A DNA stretch of 35,571 nt from Lachnospiraceae bacterium UBA1766 (lineage in GTDB: Bacteria; Bacillota; Clostridia; Lachnospirales; Lachnospiraceae). Shown here piece after piece: positions 1 to 7,485 of the stretch; within the stretch, counting starts at the first letter, position 1, and each line of letters begins with the position of its first letter. The DNA lies in contig DCGY01000076.1 in the NCBI GenBank assembly GCA_002314715.1, positions 1 to 35,571 of the forward strand. Direction: 5' to 3'. The notes below the pieces were generated by a model. That model did not search any database and was not told the DNA's origin. It saw only the letters and a list, made by a program, of their open reading frames with translations. A program made the translations under genes and the position numbers.

Positions 1-22
1 GGGCTTTGGGCCCCTCTTTTTT
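1..22 (+). terminator. 3' part of a rho-independent terminator cut by the window edge
   Basis: The window opens with a GGGC/GCCC stem around a short loop, followed by CTC and a run of six T (17-22). The stem could extend to the left of the window. It probably ends a plus-strand transcript lying outside the window. Only part of the hairpin is visible. Confidence 0.5.
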
Positions 23-97
23 AGTTCGGAAGGAAAACATGGGACGTCGATTTGAAAAATAAATTGTACAATAATTACCCGAATTTTCCGACAATTA

Positions 98-126
98 TTG
101 ACAAGACGAAGAAAATTGTGAATAAT
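98..126 (+). promoter_or_regulatory. Sigma-A promoter of the PPK2 gene
   Basis: A perfect -35 TTGACA (98-103) and a -10 AATAAT (121-126) are separated by 17 bases. The predicted start lies near 133, giving a leader of about 50 bases before the ATG at 185. The -35 overlaps the right arm of an inverted repeat, CAATAATT (69-76) and AATTATTG (93-100), a candidate operator. Confidence 0.7.
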
Positions 127-184
127 AAAAGTTAGTGGGATTGCAAATAATAGTGTGAAATATGAATTGTCGGGAGGGTAATCT

Positions 185-1651
185 ATGTTAAAGGATTGGA
201 AAAAATCAGAAAGACCGTCTGATGAAGAAGTACAGGTAAAATTGGACACGTTACGGGCACAATTGGCAACCAAGCAGACCTTGTTAAAGGATCATAAATT
301 GCCGGTACTGGTAGTGCTTGAGGGATGGGGCGGCGCCGGGAAGGGCAGTGTTCTGGGCAAGGTTATCAAGAACATTGATCCCCGTTTCTTTAAGGTTGCG
401 ACCATGAGTGTAGAGAGCGAGGAGGAAAAGAGAAGACCATTCCTGTATCGTCACTTTATCAAGATTCCGGAAGCCGGAAAGTATATGTTCCTAGATGGCA
501 GCTGGATGGAGGATGTGACCAACGAATACCTGCACGGGGATTTGGAGGAAGAGGAATACAAGAACCGTTTGACCAGTATAAAGCAGTTTGAAAGACAGCT
601 GACGGACAATGGTTATCTGGTAATGAAATTCTTTTTCCATATTGATGAAAAGGAACAAAAGAAGCGCATTGAAGGTTTGCTGGAGGACAAGAATACCAAA
701 TGGCGTGTAAGCCAAAATGACTTGTGGCAGAATAAACATTATGAGAAATGCCTGGATGTATATGACGCGTATTTAAGAGAAACCAATCAGTCCCAGGCGC
801 CCTGGTATATTATCGATGCCAAGAATAAAAAATGGGCGGAAGCTCAGTTGTTGGATATTCTGGTAAATGGAATTGATACTGCCTTAAAGAATGAGGCGAA
901 GGCGGTTCCAATTTTACAGAATATGTTCCCGCTTCGAAAGACTCCCAAGCTTTCCGAAATTCCTTTGGACAAGGAACTTACGGAAGAGGAGTATCGGGAG
1001 GAACTGGAGAAGTGTCAAAAGAAGCTTGCAAAGCTGCACAATGAATTATACCGCAAACGAATTCCGGTTATTATTGCTTACGAGGGCTGGGATGCGGCAG
1101 GTAAGGGTGGTAATATCAAACGTATTACCGGTGCATTGGATCCTCGTGGCTTTGAGGTGCATCCCATTGCCAGTCCGGAGCCTCACGAGAAGGCGAGACA
1201 CTACCTGTGGCGTTTCTGGACCAGACTTCCAAAGACCGGACATATTGCGGTATTCGACCGAACCTGGTATGGACGCGTTATGGTAGAGAGACTGGAAGGC
1301 TTTTGCAGCGAAAATGATTGGCAGAGAGCTTATAATGAAATCAATGAATTTGAGAAAGAACTGACGGAATGGGGAGCCATTGTGATTAAGTTCTGGGTAC
1401 AGATAGACAAGGATGTACAGCTTGCCAGATTTACCGAGAGACAGAATACCCCTGAAAAGCAGTGGAAGATTACGGATGAGGATTGGAGAAATCGCGAGAA
1501 GTGGGATCTTTATGAAGAGGCCATTGATGAGATGCTCCAGAAGACCAATACGGTAAATGCACCCTGGTATGTATTGGAATCCAATGACAAGAAATATGCC
1601 CGTATTAAGGCATTGAAAATCCTGATTGAGGAAATCGAAAAGAAATTATAG
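185..1651 (+). CDS. ppk2: Polyphosphate:AMP phosphotransferase, two-domain PPK2 (class II)
   Basis: Predicted to transfer phosphate from polyphosphate to AMP, giving ADP, in the cytoplasm. The 488-residue protein holds two tandem PPK2 domains. The N-terminal one has a Walker A-like EGWGGAGKGS (46-55), but its Walker B/lid region reads FLDGSWM instead of FDRxWY. The C-terminal one is complete: EGWDAAGKGG from 300 and FDRTWYGRV (357-365). In the class II family, fused double-domain proteins use the C-terminal domain for catalysis, which matches the degenerate first half here. The start has a strong GGGAGGG (172-178). A HAD phosphatase follows after 17 bases, so the two are probably cotranscribed. 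A link between polyphosphate-based nucleotide recharging and the nearby butyrate kinase is only inferred from position. Confidence 0.93.
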   Translation: MLKDWKKSERPSDEEVQVKLDTLRAQLATKQTLLKDHKLPVLVVLEGWGGAGKGSVLGKVIKNIDPRFFKVATMSVESEEEKRRPFLYRHFIKIPEAGKYMFLDGSWMEDVTNEYLHGDLEEEEYKNRLTSIKQFERQLTDNGYLVMKFFFHIDEKEQKKRIEGLLEDKNTKWRVSQNDLWQNKHYEKCLDVYDAYLRETNQSQAPWYIIDAKNKKWAEAQLLDILVNGIDTALKNEAKAVPILQNMFPLRKTPKLSEIPLDKELTEEEYREELEKCQKKLAKLHNELYRKRIPVIIAYEGWDAAGKGGNIKRITGALDPRGFEVHPIASPEPHEKARHYLWRFWTRLPKTGHIAVFDRTWYGRVMVERLEGFCSENDWQRAYNEINEFEKELTEWGAIVIKFWVQIDKDVQLARFTERQNTPEKQWKITDEDWRNREKWDLYEEAIDEMLQKTNTVNAPWYVLESNDKKYARIKALKILIEEIEKKL

Positions 1652-1668
1652 CCCCCGGAGGAACACAA

Positions 1669-2319
1669 ATGAGTACAAAGGCAGTCCTGTTTGATATGGA
1701 CGGTACGTTAATCGATACCGAAAAGCATTATCGGGTTTTCTGGCCCAAAGCAATGGCGGAGTTCGGTTATACGCTAACGGATGAACAGGTTTTGTTTATG
1801 CGAAGTCTGGGAAGACCTTTTGCGCCAAAACAGTTAAAGGAATGGTTTGGGGAAGACTTTGATTATTATGCGGTAAGAGACCGACGGAAGGTGCTTATGG
1901 AGGAGCTGATTGACAGAGAAGGAATTCAGCTAAAGCCCGGAGCAATTGAAATTTTGGAGGAACTGAAGAAACGTAATATTTTGGCGGCAATTGCCACGGC
2001 CACCGATTTGGAGCGCACCGAGAAGTATCTAAAGATGACCGGTATCCGGCAATACTTTGATCGCTTGATCAGTGCTACTCAGGTGAAGGAAGGCAAGCCT
2101 TCCCCGGATATTTATCAGTTTGCCTGTGAGCAACTTGGTCTTTCTCCGGAGGAATGTATCGCGGTGGAGGATTCTCCCAACGGAGTGACCTCAGCATATC
2201 GTGCCGGTTGTAAAGTAATTATGGTACCGGACCAGACGCCCGCCGATGATGCAGTAAAGAAAATGCTTTTTGCCTATGTTCCCAGTTTGGATAAGATAAC
2301 CGAATATCTGGATTTGTAA
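1669..2319 (+). CDS. HAD-superfamily phosphatase, beta-phosphoglucomutase-like subgroup
   Basis: A 216-residue haloacid-dehalogenase hydrolase with all four motifs: DMDGT with Asp9 and Asp11 (motif I), the ATAT region near 107-110 (II), Lys143 in GKPSPD (III) and EDSPNG (167-172, IV). The EDSPNG signature and the helical cap between motifs I and II place it with the beta-phosphoglucomutase/phosphatase subgroup. The substrate cannot be read from sequence; sugar phosphates or nucleoside monophosphates are both plausible. A GGAGG site lies about 8 bases before the ATG. It sits 17 bases after the PPK2 gene, so a role in phosphate or nucleotide turnover is possible but inferred. Confidence 0.85.
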   Translation: MSTKAVLFDMDGTLIDTEKHYRVFWPKAMAEFGYTLTDEQVLFMRSLGRPFAPKQLKEWFGEDFDYYAVRDRRKVLMEELIDREGIQLKPGAIEILEELKKRNILAAIATATDLERTEKYLKMTGIRQYFDRLISATQVKEGKPSPDIYQFACEQLGLSPEECIAVEDSPNGVTSAYRAGCKVIMVPDQTPADDAVKKMLFAYVPSLDKITEYLDL

Positions 2320-2328
2320 TCCAAAGGA

Positions 2329-2378
2329 AAACACCCTCTGCACTTGATTTTTTGTGTGGGGGGTGTTATCATTTTACT
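2329..2378 (+). terminator. Weak terminator after the HAD gene
   Basis: AACACCC (2330-2336) pairs with GGGTGTT (2361-2367); the inner parts (GCAC with GTGT) can extend the pairing. The downstream tract ATCATTTTACTT is a poor U-run, so termination may be incomplete and some transcripts may continue into ptb. No clear promoter was found in the remaining bases before ptb. Confidence 0.5.
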
Positions 2379-2468
2379 TGGTATGCTATGCCCTTTTTGG
2401 GGATGGCAGATAGAAAAATAAGAATTATTTAAAACCGAAGGTTTTGAAACAGGAAAGGACGTAACGAA

Positions 2469-3392
2469 ATGAGAAAGGGTTTTGACGACATTATTTCCAA
2501 GGTGAAGGAATGCGGCATGAAGAAGGTTGCCGTTTCCGTAGCACAGGACAGCGCAGTATTGGAGGCTGTACGTGAAGCAAAGAAGCGTGGCATCGCAGAT
2601 GCTATTTTAGTAGGTGATGAGGCAAAGATTCGTGAGATCGCCGCAAAAATCGATATGAATGTAGATGACTTCCAGATTATCAATGAGCCTGATGATATTG
2701 CGGCTTCTTTGAAGGCAGTTAAGCTTGCACATGACGGCGAAGTGGATATGTACATGAAGGGCTTAATCGATACCAAGAATTTCTTGAAGAGCGTACTTGA
2801 TAAAGAAGTTGGACTTCGTACCGGAGGACCTCTTTCTCACGTATGTGTATTTGATATCCCCATGGTAGATCATTTGCTCTTCCTTACCGACGTAGCATTT
2901 ATGACTTATCCTACTTTGGAGGACAAGGTAAACATTATCAAGAATACCATCCCTGTATGCAAGGCTTGCGGTATCGATACTCCCAAGGTTGCTCCTTTGG
3001 CAGCAGTTGAGGTTGTAAATCCCAAGATGCCTGTTACTGTTGAGGCAGCGGAACTTACCCGTATGTGTGAGGCAGGCGAGATTACCGATTGTATCGTAGA
3101 CGGACCTCTTTCTTTGGATCTTGCAATCGATCCCGAGGCTGCTCTTCACAAGAAGGCTACCGACAGAAAGATTCAGGGTGATGCAGATGTATTGTTATTC
3201 CCTGATATTCATGCAGGTAACCTGGTATATAAGGCAATTGTACATATGGTTCCCAATGTAAAGAATGGTTGTATCTTAACCGGTACCAAGGTTCCCGTAA
3301 TTCTTACCAGCCGTTCCGATACCTTTGAGACCAAGGTAAATTCCATTGCACTGGCAGCAGTCGTAGCAGAAGAGTTAAAGAAGAATCAGTAA
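2469..3392 (+). CDS. ptb: Phosphate butyryltransferase (phosphotransbutyrylase)
   Basis: Converts butyryl-CoA and phosphate to butyryl-phosphate and CoA, the step before butyrate kinase. The 307 residues match the usual length of clostridial Ptb (about 300). The acetyl/butyryl-phosphotransferase fold is recognisable throughout, with the family segments MKGLIDTKNFLKSVL, LRTGGPLSHV, DGPLSLDLAI and LFPDIHAGNLVYKA. The start follows an AGGAAAGGA site. buk begins 30 bases downstream with its own AGGAGG, so the two form one operon. Codon use is strongly biased (CGT, GGT, ACC, GTA), as expected of a highly expressed fermentation gene. Confidence 0.95.
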   Translation: MRKGFDDIISKVKECGMKKVAVSVAQDSAVLEAVREAKKRGIADAILVGDEAKIREIAAKIDMNVDDFQIINEPDDIAASLKAVKLAHDGEVDMYMKGLIDTKNFLKSVLDKEVGLRTGGPLSHVCVFDIPMVDHLLFLTDVAFMTYPTLEDKVNIIKNTIPVCKACGIDTPKVAPLAAVEVVNPKMPVTVEAAELTRMCEAGEITDCIVDGPLSLDLAIDPEAALHKKATDRKIQGDADVLLFPDIHAGNLVYKAIVHMVPNVKNGCILTGTKVPVILTSRSDTFETKVNSIALAAVVAEELKKNQ

Positions 3393-3422
3393 TTCCAATA
3401 AATAAATCAGGAGGACTATATC

Positions 3423-4490
3423 ATGTCTGTTAAGAGTTTGATTATTAACCCCGGTTCCACCTCTACCAAGATTGGTGTTTTCGAGGACGAGACTTTATTG
3501 TTTGAGGAGACTTTAAGACATTCTACCGAGGAGATTTCTCAGTACGCTTCCATCGTAGACCAGAAGGATTTCCGTAAGAAGATTATTACCGACCTTCTTG
3601 CTTCCAAGAACTTTGATGTAAAATCTTTGAATGTTGTTGTAGGCCGTGGTGGTATGTTAAAGCCCATTCCCGGTGGTACCTATGCGGTAACCGATGACCT
3701 TCTTGAGGATTTAAAGAAGGGTGTTCAGGGACAGCATGCTTCCAATCTTGGCGGTATTCTGGCAAGAGAAATCGGTGACGAAATCGGTGTACCTTCTTTC
3801 ATCGTTGACCCTGTAGTAGTAGATGAGCTTGCACCTGTTGCAAGATTCTCCGGTGTTCCCGAGCTTCCTCGTATCAGCGTATTCCATGCACTGAATCAGA
3901 AGGCAGTTGCCAAGAGATATGCAAAGGAAACCGGTAAGCCTTACAATACCCTTCGTTTAATCGTAGTTCATATGGGTGGTGGTGTATCTGTAGGTGCTCA
4001 CTTAAATGGTCAGATTGTAGATGTATTTAACGCATTGGATGGCGATGGCGCATTCTCTCCCGAGCGTGCAGGCGGCGTTCCCAGCGGTGCTTTGATTAAA
4101 ATGTGCTTCTCCGGAAAGTATTCCGAGAAGGAAGTATACAGCAAAATTGTAGGTAAGGGTGGCTTTAATGCATACCTTGGTACCAACGATATGCGTGAGG
4201 TAAATAAGCTGGTAGAAGCAGGCGATAAGAATGCTGAGGCAGTCAGAGAGGCATTCCTTTACCAGGTAGCAAAGGATATCGGTTCTATGGCTTGCGTTTT
4301 GGAAGGAAAGGTTGACCAGATTATTCTTACCGGTGGTATTGCATACAACTCTCTTGTAACCGATACCCTGAAGAGAATGACCGGCTTTATCGCTCCTGTT
4401 ACCGTATACCCCGGTGAGGATGAACTTCTTGCCCTGGCACAGGGTGCCCTTCGTGTATTAAACGGCGAAGAGAAGGCAATGGTTTACTAA
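3423..4490 (+). CDS. buk: Butyrate kinase
   Basis: Transfers phosphate from butyryl-phosphate to ADP, giving butyrate and ATP, the energy-yielding last step of butyrate fermentation. The 355-residue protein belongs to the acetate kinase/ASKHA family: NPGSTSTK near residue 9, GRGGMLKPIPGGTY, VHMGGGVSVG and DGDGAFSPERAGG around the active site, and ILTGGIAYN near the C-terminus. The length matches family members. AGGAGG at 3409-3414 sits 8 bases before the ATG. With ptb this shows the organism can use the kinase route. Whether it also has a butyryl-CoA:acetate CoA-transferase cannot be seen here. Confidence 0.95.
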   Translation: MSVKSLIINPGSTSTKIGVFEDETLLFEETLRHSTEEISQYASIVDQKDFRKKIITDLLASKNFDVKSLNVVVGRGGMLKPIPGGTYAVTDDLLEDLKKGVQGQHASNLGGILAREIGDEIGVPSFIVDPVVVDELAPVARFSGVPELPRISVFHALNQKAVAKRYAKETGKPYNTLRLIVVHMGGGVSVGAHLNGQIVDVFNALDGDGAFSPERAGGVPSGALIKMCFSGKYSEKEVYSKIVGKGGFNAYLGTNDMREVNKLVEAGDKNAEAVREAFLYQVAKDIGSMACVLEGKVDQIILTGGIAYNSLVTDTLKRMTGFIAPVTVYPGEDELLALAQGALRVLNGEEKAMVY

Positions 4491-4518
4491 TTTGTAAGGA
4501 ACCGAAAGTGAGGGTGTT

Positions 4519-6081
4519 ATGTTTTTAGACGGACAGATTTACATGGGCTTGGCGGATGGCCAGCGCGTTAATATGCAGTTGAACATGGCCAATCGTCATG
4601 GCTTGATTGCAGGTGCCAGCGGTACCGGAAAGACCATTACCATGAAATCCATGGCAGAGTCGTTTTCCGATGCAGGCGTACCGGTGTTTTTGTGTGATGT
4701 AAAGGGAGATGTATCCGGCTTGGCTATGGCCGGTGCAAAATCCGACGGAATGGAGAAGCGAATTGATAAGTTCGGCATTCGTGAGAGCTTTTCTTATAAG
4801 CCTTATCCTGTGTGCTTTTGGGATATTTACGGAGAAGGCGGACATCCGATTCGTGCAACCATTACCGACATGGGACCGGAGCTTCTTTCCCGTATTTTGA
4901 ACTTAACACCAGCACAGGAGGGTGTATTAAATATTTTATTCCGAATTGCTGACGATAAAGGTTTAAAGCTGATTGACCTAAAGGATTTGAGGGCATTAAC
5001 CAGCTATGTCAGTGAGCATAAGGAAGATTTTATCAGCGTGTATGGTAATATTACCACGGCTTCCACAGGAGGTATTCTGAGAGCTTTGATTCCTCTGGAG
5101 AATCAGGGTGGAGAGCTGTTTTTCGGAGAACCTGCCTTGGATATTTTTGACTGGATTCGCACCGATTCCAACGGCAAGGGTATGGTAAACCTTTTAAATT
5201 GCGTGAAACTGGTTCAAAATCCTTCTCTTTATGCAAGCTTTGTCCTTTGGATGATGGCAGAGTTGTTTGAGAGATTGCCGGAAGCGGGTGATTTGGATAA
5301 GCCGAAGCTGGTATTCTTCTTTGATGAGGCCCATATGCTGTTTTCCGATGCTCCCAAGATTCTGGTTCAGAAAATTGAGCAGATGGTAAAATTGATTCGT
5401 TCCAAGGCGGTGGGTGTTTATTTTGTTACCCAGAGCCCCAGCGATATTCCGGACAGCGTACTTGCACAGCTTTCCAACCGTATTCAGCATGCTCTGCGTG
5501 CCTATACGCCTACCGAGCAGAAAGCAGTTCGCGTAGCGGCTCAGTCCTTCCGTGCGAATCCGAACTTCAAGGCAGAGGACGTAATTATGGAGCTGGGTGT
5601 GGGAGAAGCCTTAACCTCCTTTTTGGATGAGCGCGGTGTGCCTACCATGGCCCAGAAAACATCTATCATTTGTCCCCAAAGTCTTATGGCTCCCTGCGAG
5701 GATTCCGTGCGAACCTCTATGATGGGTGCCGACGGAATGTCCAAGTACGACAAGATGATTGATAATGAGTCTGCTTATGAAATGATTCACGGCATTAAAG
5801 TGAAGGAAGAGGAACAAAGCAAACTGGATGCAGAGAGAGCTCAGCTGGAAAAGGAAAAGGCTGACTTTGAAAAGCAGAAGGCAAAGCAGGAAGAGGCAGA
5901 CAAGCGTAAGCAGGAAAGAGAACAGGAAGCAGCCAGAATCAAGAAGGAAAAAGAAGAAGCTGCTGCCAAGAAAAAGAAGGAACAGGCTTCCGAGAGACGG
6001 AAACAACAGATTGAGAGACAGTTAATTAATACCGGAATGCAGGCTTTAAAGAGAGGACTCTTTAAGACGTTCCTGAAATAA
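4519..6081 (+). CDS. HerA/DUF853-type ATPase (YjgR-like) with C-terminal coiled coil
   Basis: A 520-residue P-loop ATPase of the HerA-like helicase family (DUF853). Walker A GASGTGKT is at 32-39 and Walker B FFFDEAH at 266-272, followed by a VTQSPSDIP segment typical of the family. Residues about 427-505 are a very charged Glu/Lys/Gln/Arg helix, probably a coiled coil. YjgR-like proteins have no settled function; DNA translocation or a role as a molecular motor is inferred from the fold. The ATG lies 28 bases after buk with only a GAGGGTG site between, so it is probably read from the ptb-buk transcript. A shared terminator with the convergent HD-GYP gene follows. Confidence 0.85.
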   Translation: MFLDGQIYMGLADGQRVNMQLNMANRHGLIAGASGTGKTITMKSMAESFSDAGVPVFLCDVKGDVSGLAMAGAKSDGMEKRIDKFGIRESFSYKPYPVCFWDIYGEGGHPIRATITDMGPELLSRILNLTPAQEGVLNILFRIADDKGLKLIDLKDLRALTSYVSEHKEDFISVYGNITTASTGGILRALIPLENQGGELFFGEPALDIFDWIRTDSNGKGMVNLLNCVKLVQNPSLYASFVLWMMAELFERLPEAGDLDKPKLVFFFDEAHMLFSDAPKILVQKIEQMVKLIRSKAVGVYFVTQSPSDIPDSVLAQLSNRIQHALRAYTPTEQKAVRVAAQSFRANPNFKAEDVIMELGVGEALTSFLDERGVPTMAQKTSIICPQSLMAPCEDSVRTSMMGADGMSKYDKMIDNESAYEMIHGIKVKEEEQSKLDAERAQLEKEKADFEKQKAKQEEADKRKQEREQEAARIKKEKEEAAAKKKKEQASERRKQQIERQLINTGMQALKRGLFKTFLK

Positions 6082-6093
6082 AGACAAAAAATG

Positions 6094-6125
6094 GCCCTTC
6101 GACGGATACCCGCCGGAGGGCTTTT
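6094..6125. terminator. Bidirectional terminator between convergent genes
   Basis: GCCCTTCGACGG pairs with CCGCCGGAGGGC (6094-6121) with one mismatch and one wobble. Plus-strand transcripts meet CTTTTGCTTT after the stem. Minus-strand transcripts meet a run of T, the complement of the A-run at 6085-6091. It serves the DUF853 gene (+) and the HD-GYP gene (-). Confidence 0.8.
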
Positions 6126-6128
6126 GCT

Positions 6129-7262
6129 TTAAATCAATGCTTCAATGGTCAGATTCGGATCATCTGCCAGGTTTACGTATTTGCCGTCAATATCCACAAT
6201 GGGGCGGGATAATTTGGCACGGTTTACAAAAACGATGATTCCTTTTCGGCCATCGCTTAACAGGCAACTGTTTTGGATATAGGTGTTGACCACATTCTCT
6301 AAGAAGGGAAGCAGGAAGGCTACATCATAGCGCTGAAACCCTTCTTCCTCAAACATCTCGATAACGCGGAAAGGGCACAGGGCGCCTCGATAACAGCGGG
6401 CGGCGGTCATGGCATCGTACACATCCGCTACGGCAACCAAACGGGCATATTTGTCGATTTGATCTCCGCGAAGCTTCAGGGGATATCCGGTACCGTCAAA
6501 ACGCTCGTGATGCATTAACGCAGCATTCATGATATGCGTGTCTACATTTTGTTCCTTTAATATTTTATAACCGTTAATTGTGTGGTTCTGAATCTCGGAA
6601 TATTCTGTGTCGGTTAATTTGCCCGGCTTGGTTATGATGGACTGATTTACGAGCAATTTGCCGATGTCGTGGAATAAACCGCAGGCCGTGGCCATTTCAA
6701 TTTCCTCCGGAGTCAGCTTAATCCAGGTGGCAAGTACGTTACAAATCAAGGCCACATTCATACTATGGGCAAAGGTGGAATCGTCATATTCACGCATGTT
6801 GTGCAACATATCAAGAACACCAAGATTTCCACCCCTAACGTTGGAAACCGTGTTTAAGGTATCCTGTAACAACACGCCCACATCCAAGTCCACATTCTTT
6901 TCTACCACATTGTTCAGAACGCTTTTAAAGGATTCAATATTTAAATCATAATTTTCCCGGAATTGTTTATACTCTTCGGAAGAACGGATTCTTTGACTAT
7001 AAGAAATTTGTTCGGCGGTAGGAGCTTTTTCTTCTTCGTCTTCAGCCAACAAATCCAAAAGAGGATCGCGGTATTCGGCAATTCCTTCGGTGAGAGGAGA
7101 GTCCTCCACGGCTACTGCCAAAATATTGTGAGCCTGTAATCGACGAATGGAGTTTTCTGTCAAAGAAGTGCCACGCTCCATTATGAGCTGTCGATTAAAA
7201 TCCAGAACACTTTCTCCGGTAACCATTCCGGGCTTCAGGTTAAATACAGATATTTTTTTCAT
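6129..7262 (-). CDS. HD-GYP domain protein, probable cyclic-di-GMP phosphodiesterase
   Basis: Likely hydrolyses cyclic di-GMP. The 377-residue protein has an N-terminal segment of about 140 residues resembling the region in front of many HD-GYP domains (FNLKPGM near the start), then a complete HD-GYP domain. The His-Asp pair of FHDIGK is at 198-199, and HHERFDGTGYP (251-261) carries the HHE and GYP signature. No transmembrane segment or receiver domain is visible, so the signal it senses is unknown. The start is the ATG at 7262, with GGGAG at 7271-7275 on the minus strand. A TTG five codons upstream lies over that site and is unlikely to be used. It is monocistronic, with a consensus promoter. 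Confidence 0.88.
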   Translation of the reverse strand: MKKISVFNLKPGMVTGESVLDFNRQLIMERGTSLTENSIRRLQAHNILAVAVEDSPLTEGIAEYRDPLLDLLAEDEEEKAPTAEQISYSQRIRSSEEYKQFRENYDLNIESFKSVLNNVVEKNVDLDVGVLLQDTLNTVSNVRGGNLGVLDMLHNMREYDDSTFAHSMNVALICNVLATWIKLTPEEIEMATACGLFHDIGKLLVNQSIITKPGKLTDTEYSEIQNHTINGYKILKEQNVDTHIMNAALMHHERFDGTGYPLKLRGDQIDKYARLVAVADVYDAMTAARCYRGALCPFRVIEMFEEEGFQRYDVAFLLPFLENVVNTYIQNSCLLSDGRKGIIVFVNRAKLSRPIVDIDGKYVNLADDPNLTIEALI

Positions 7263-7299
7263 ATCGTTTTCTCCCAAAAAGCCAACTTATATAGATATA

Positions 7300-7328
7300 A
7301 TTATACTAGTTTTCAGGGTTAGTGTCAA
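7300..7328 (-). promoter_or_regulatory. Perfect-consensus promoter of the HD-GYP gene
   Basis: On the minus strand TTGACA (7323-7328) and TATAAT (7300-7305) are separated by exactly 17 bases, so both hexamers are perfect. The expected start near 7293 falls inside the AT palindrome TTATATAGATATAA (7287-7300), a possible repressor site. Confidence 0.85.
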
Positions 7329-7393
7329 TTGAATTGGAAGGGCTCTGGGAGAAGGGAATTTATAAAGCTTTCATATTTTTCATAGGCTTTTTA

Positions 7394-7422
7394 TTGAATA
7401 TCTGTGTTATTTCTGTTACAAT
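7394..7422 (+). promoter_or_regulatory. Promoter of secA
   Basis: TTGAAT (7394-7399) and TACAAT (7417-7422) with a 17-base spacer; each hexamer has one or two mismatches. Transcription would begin near 7429, giving a leader of about 57 bases to the ATG at 7486. Confidence 0.6.
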
Positions 7423-7485
7423 AGTTTACATGTTTTATGATAAAGTGCAGTTCCTATGCACGAAAAAGATTGGAATATCAAAAGT

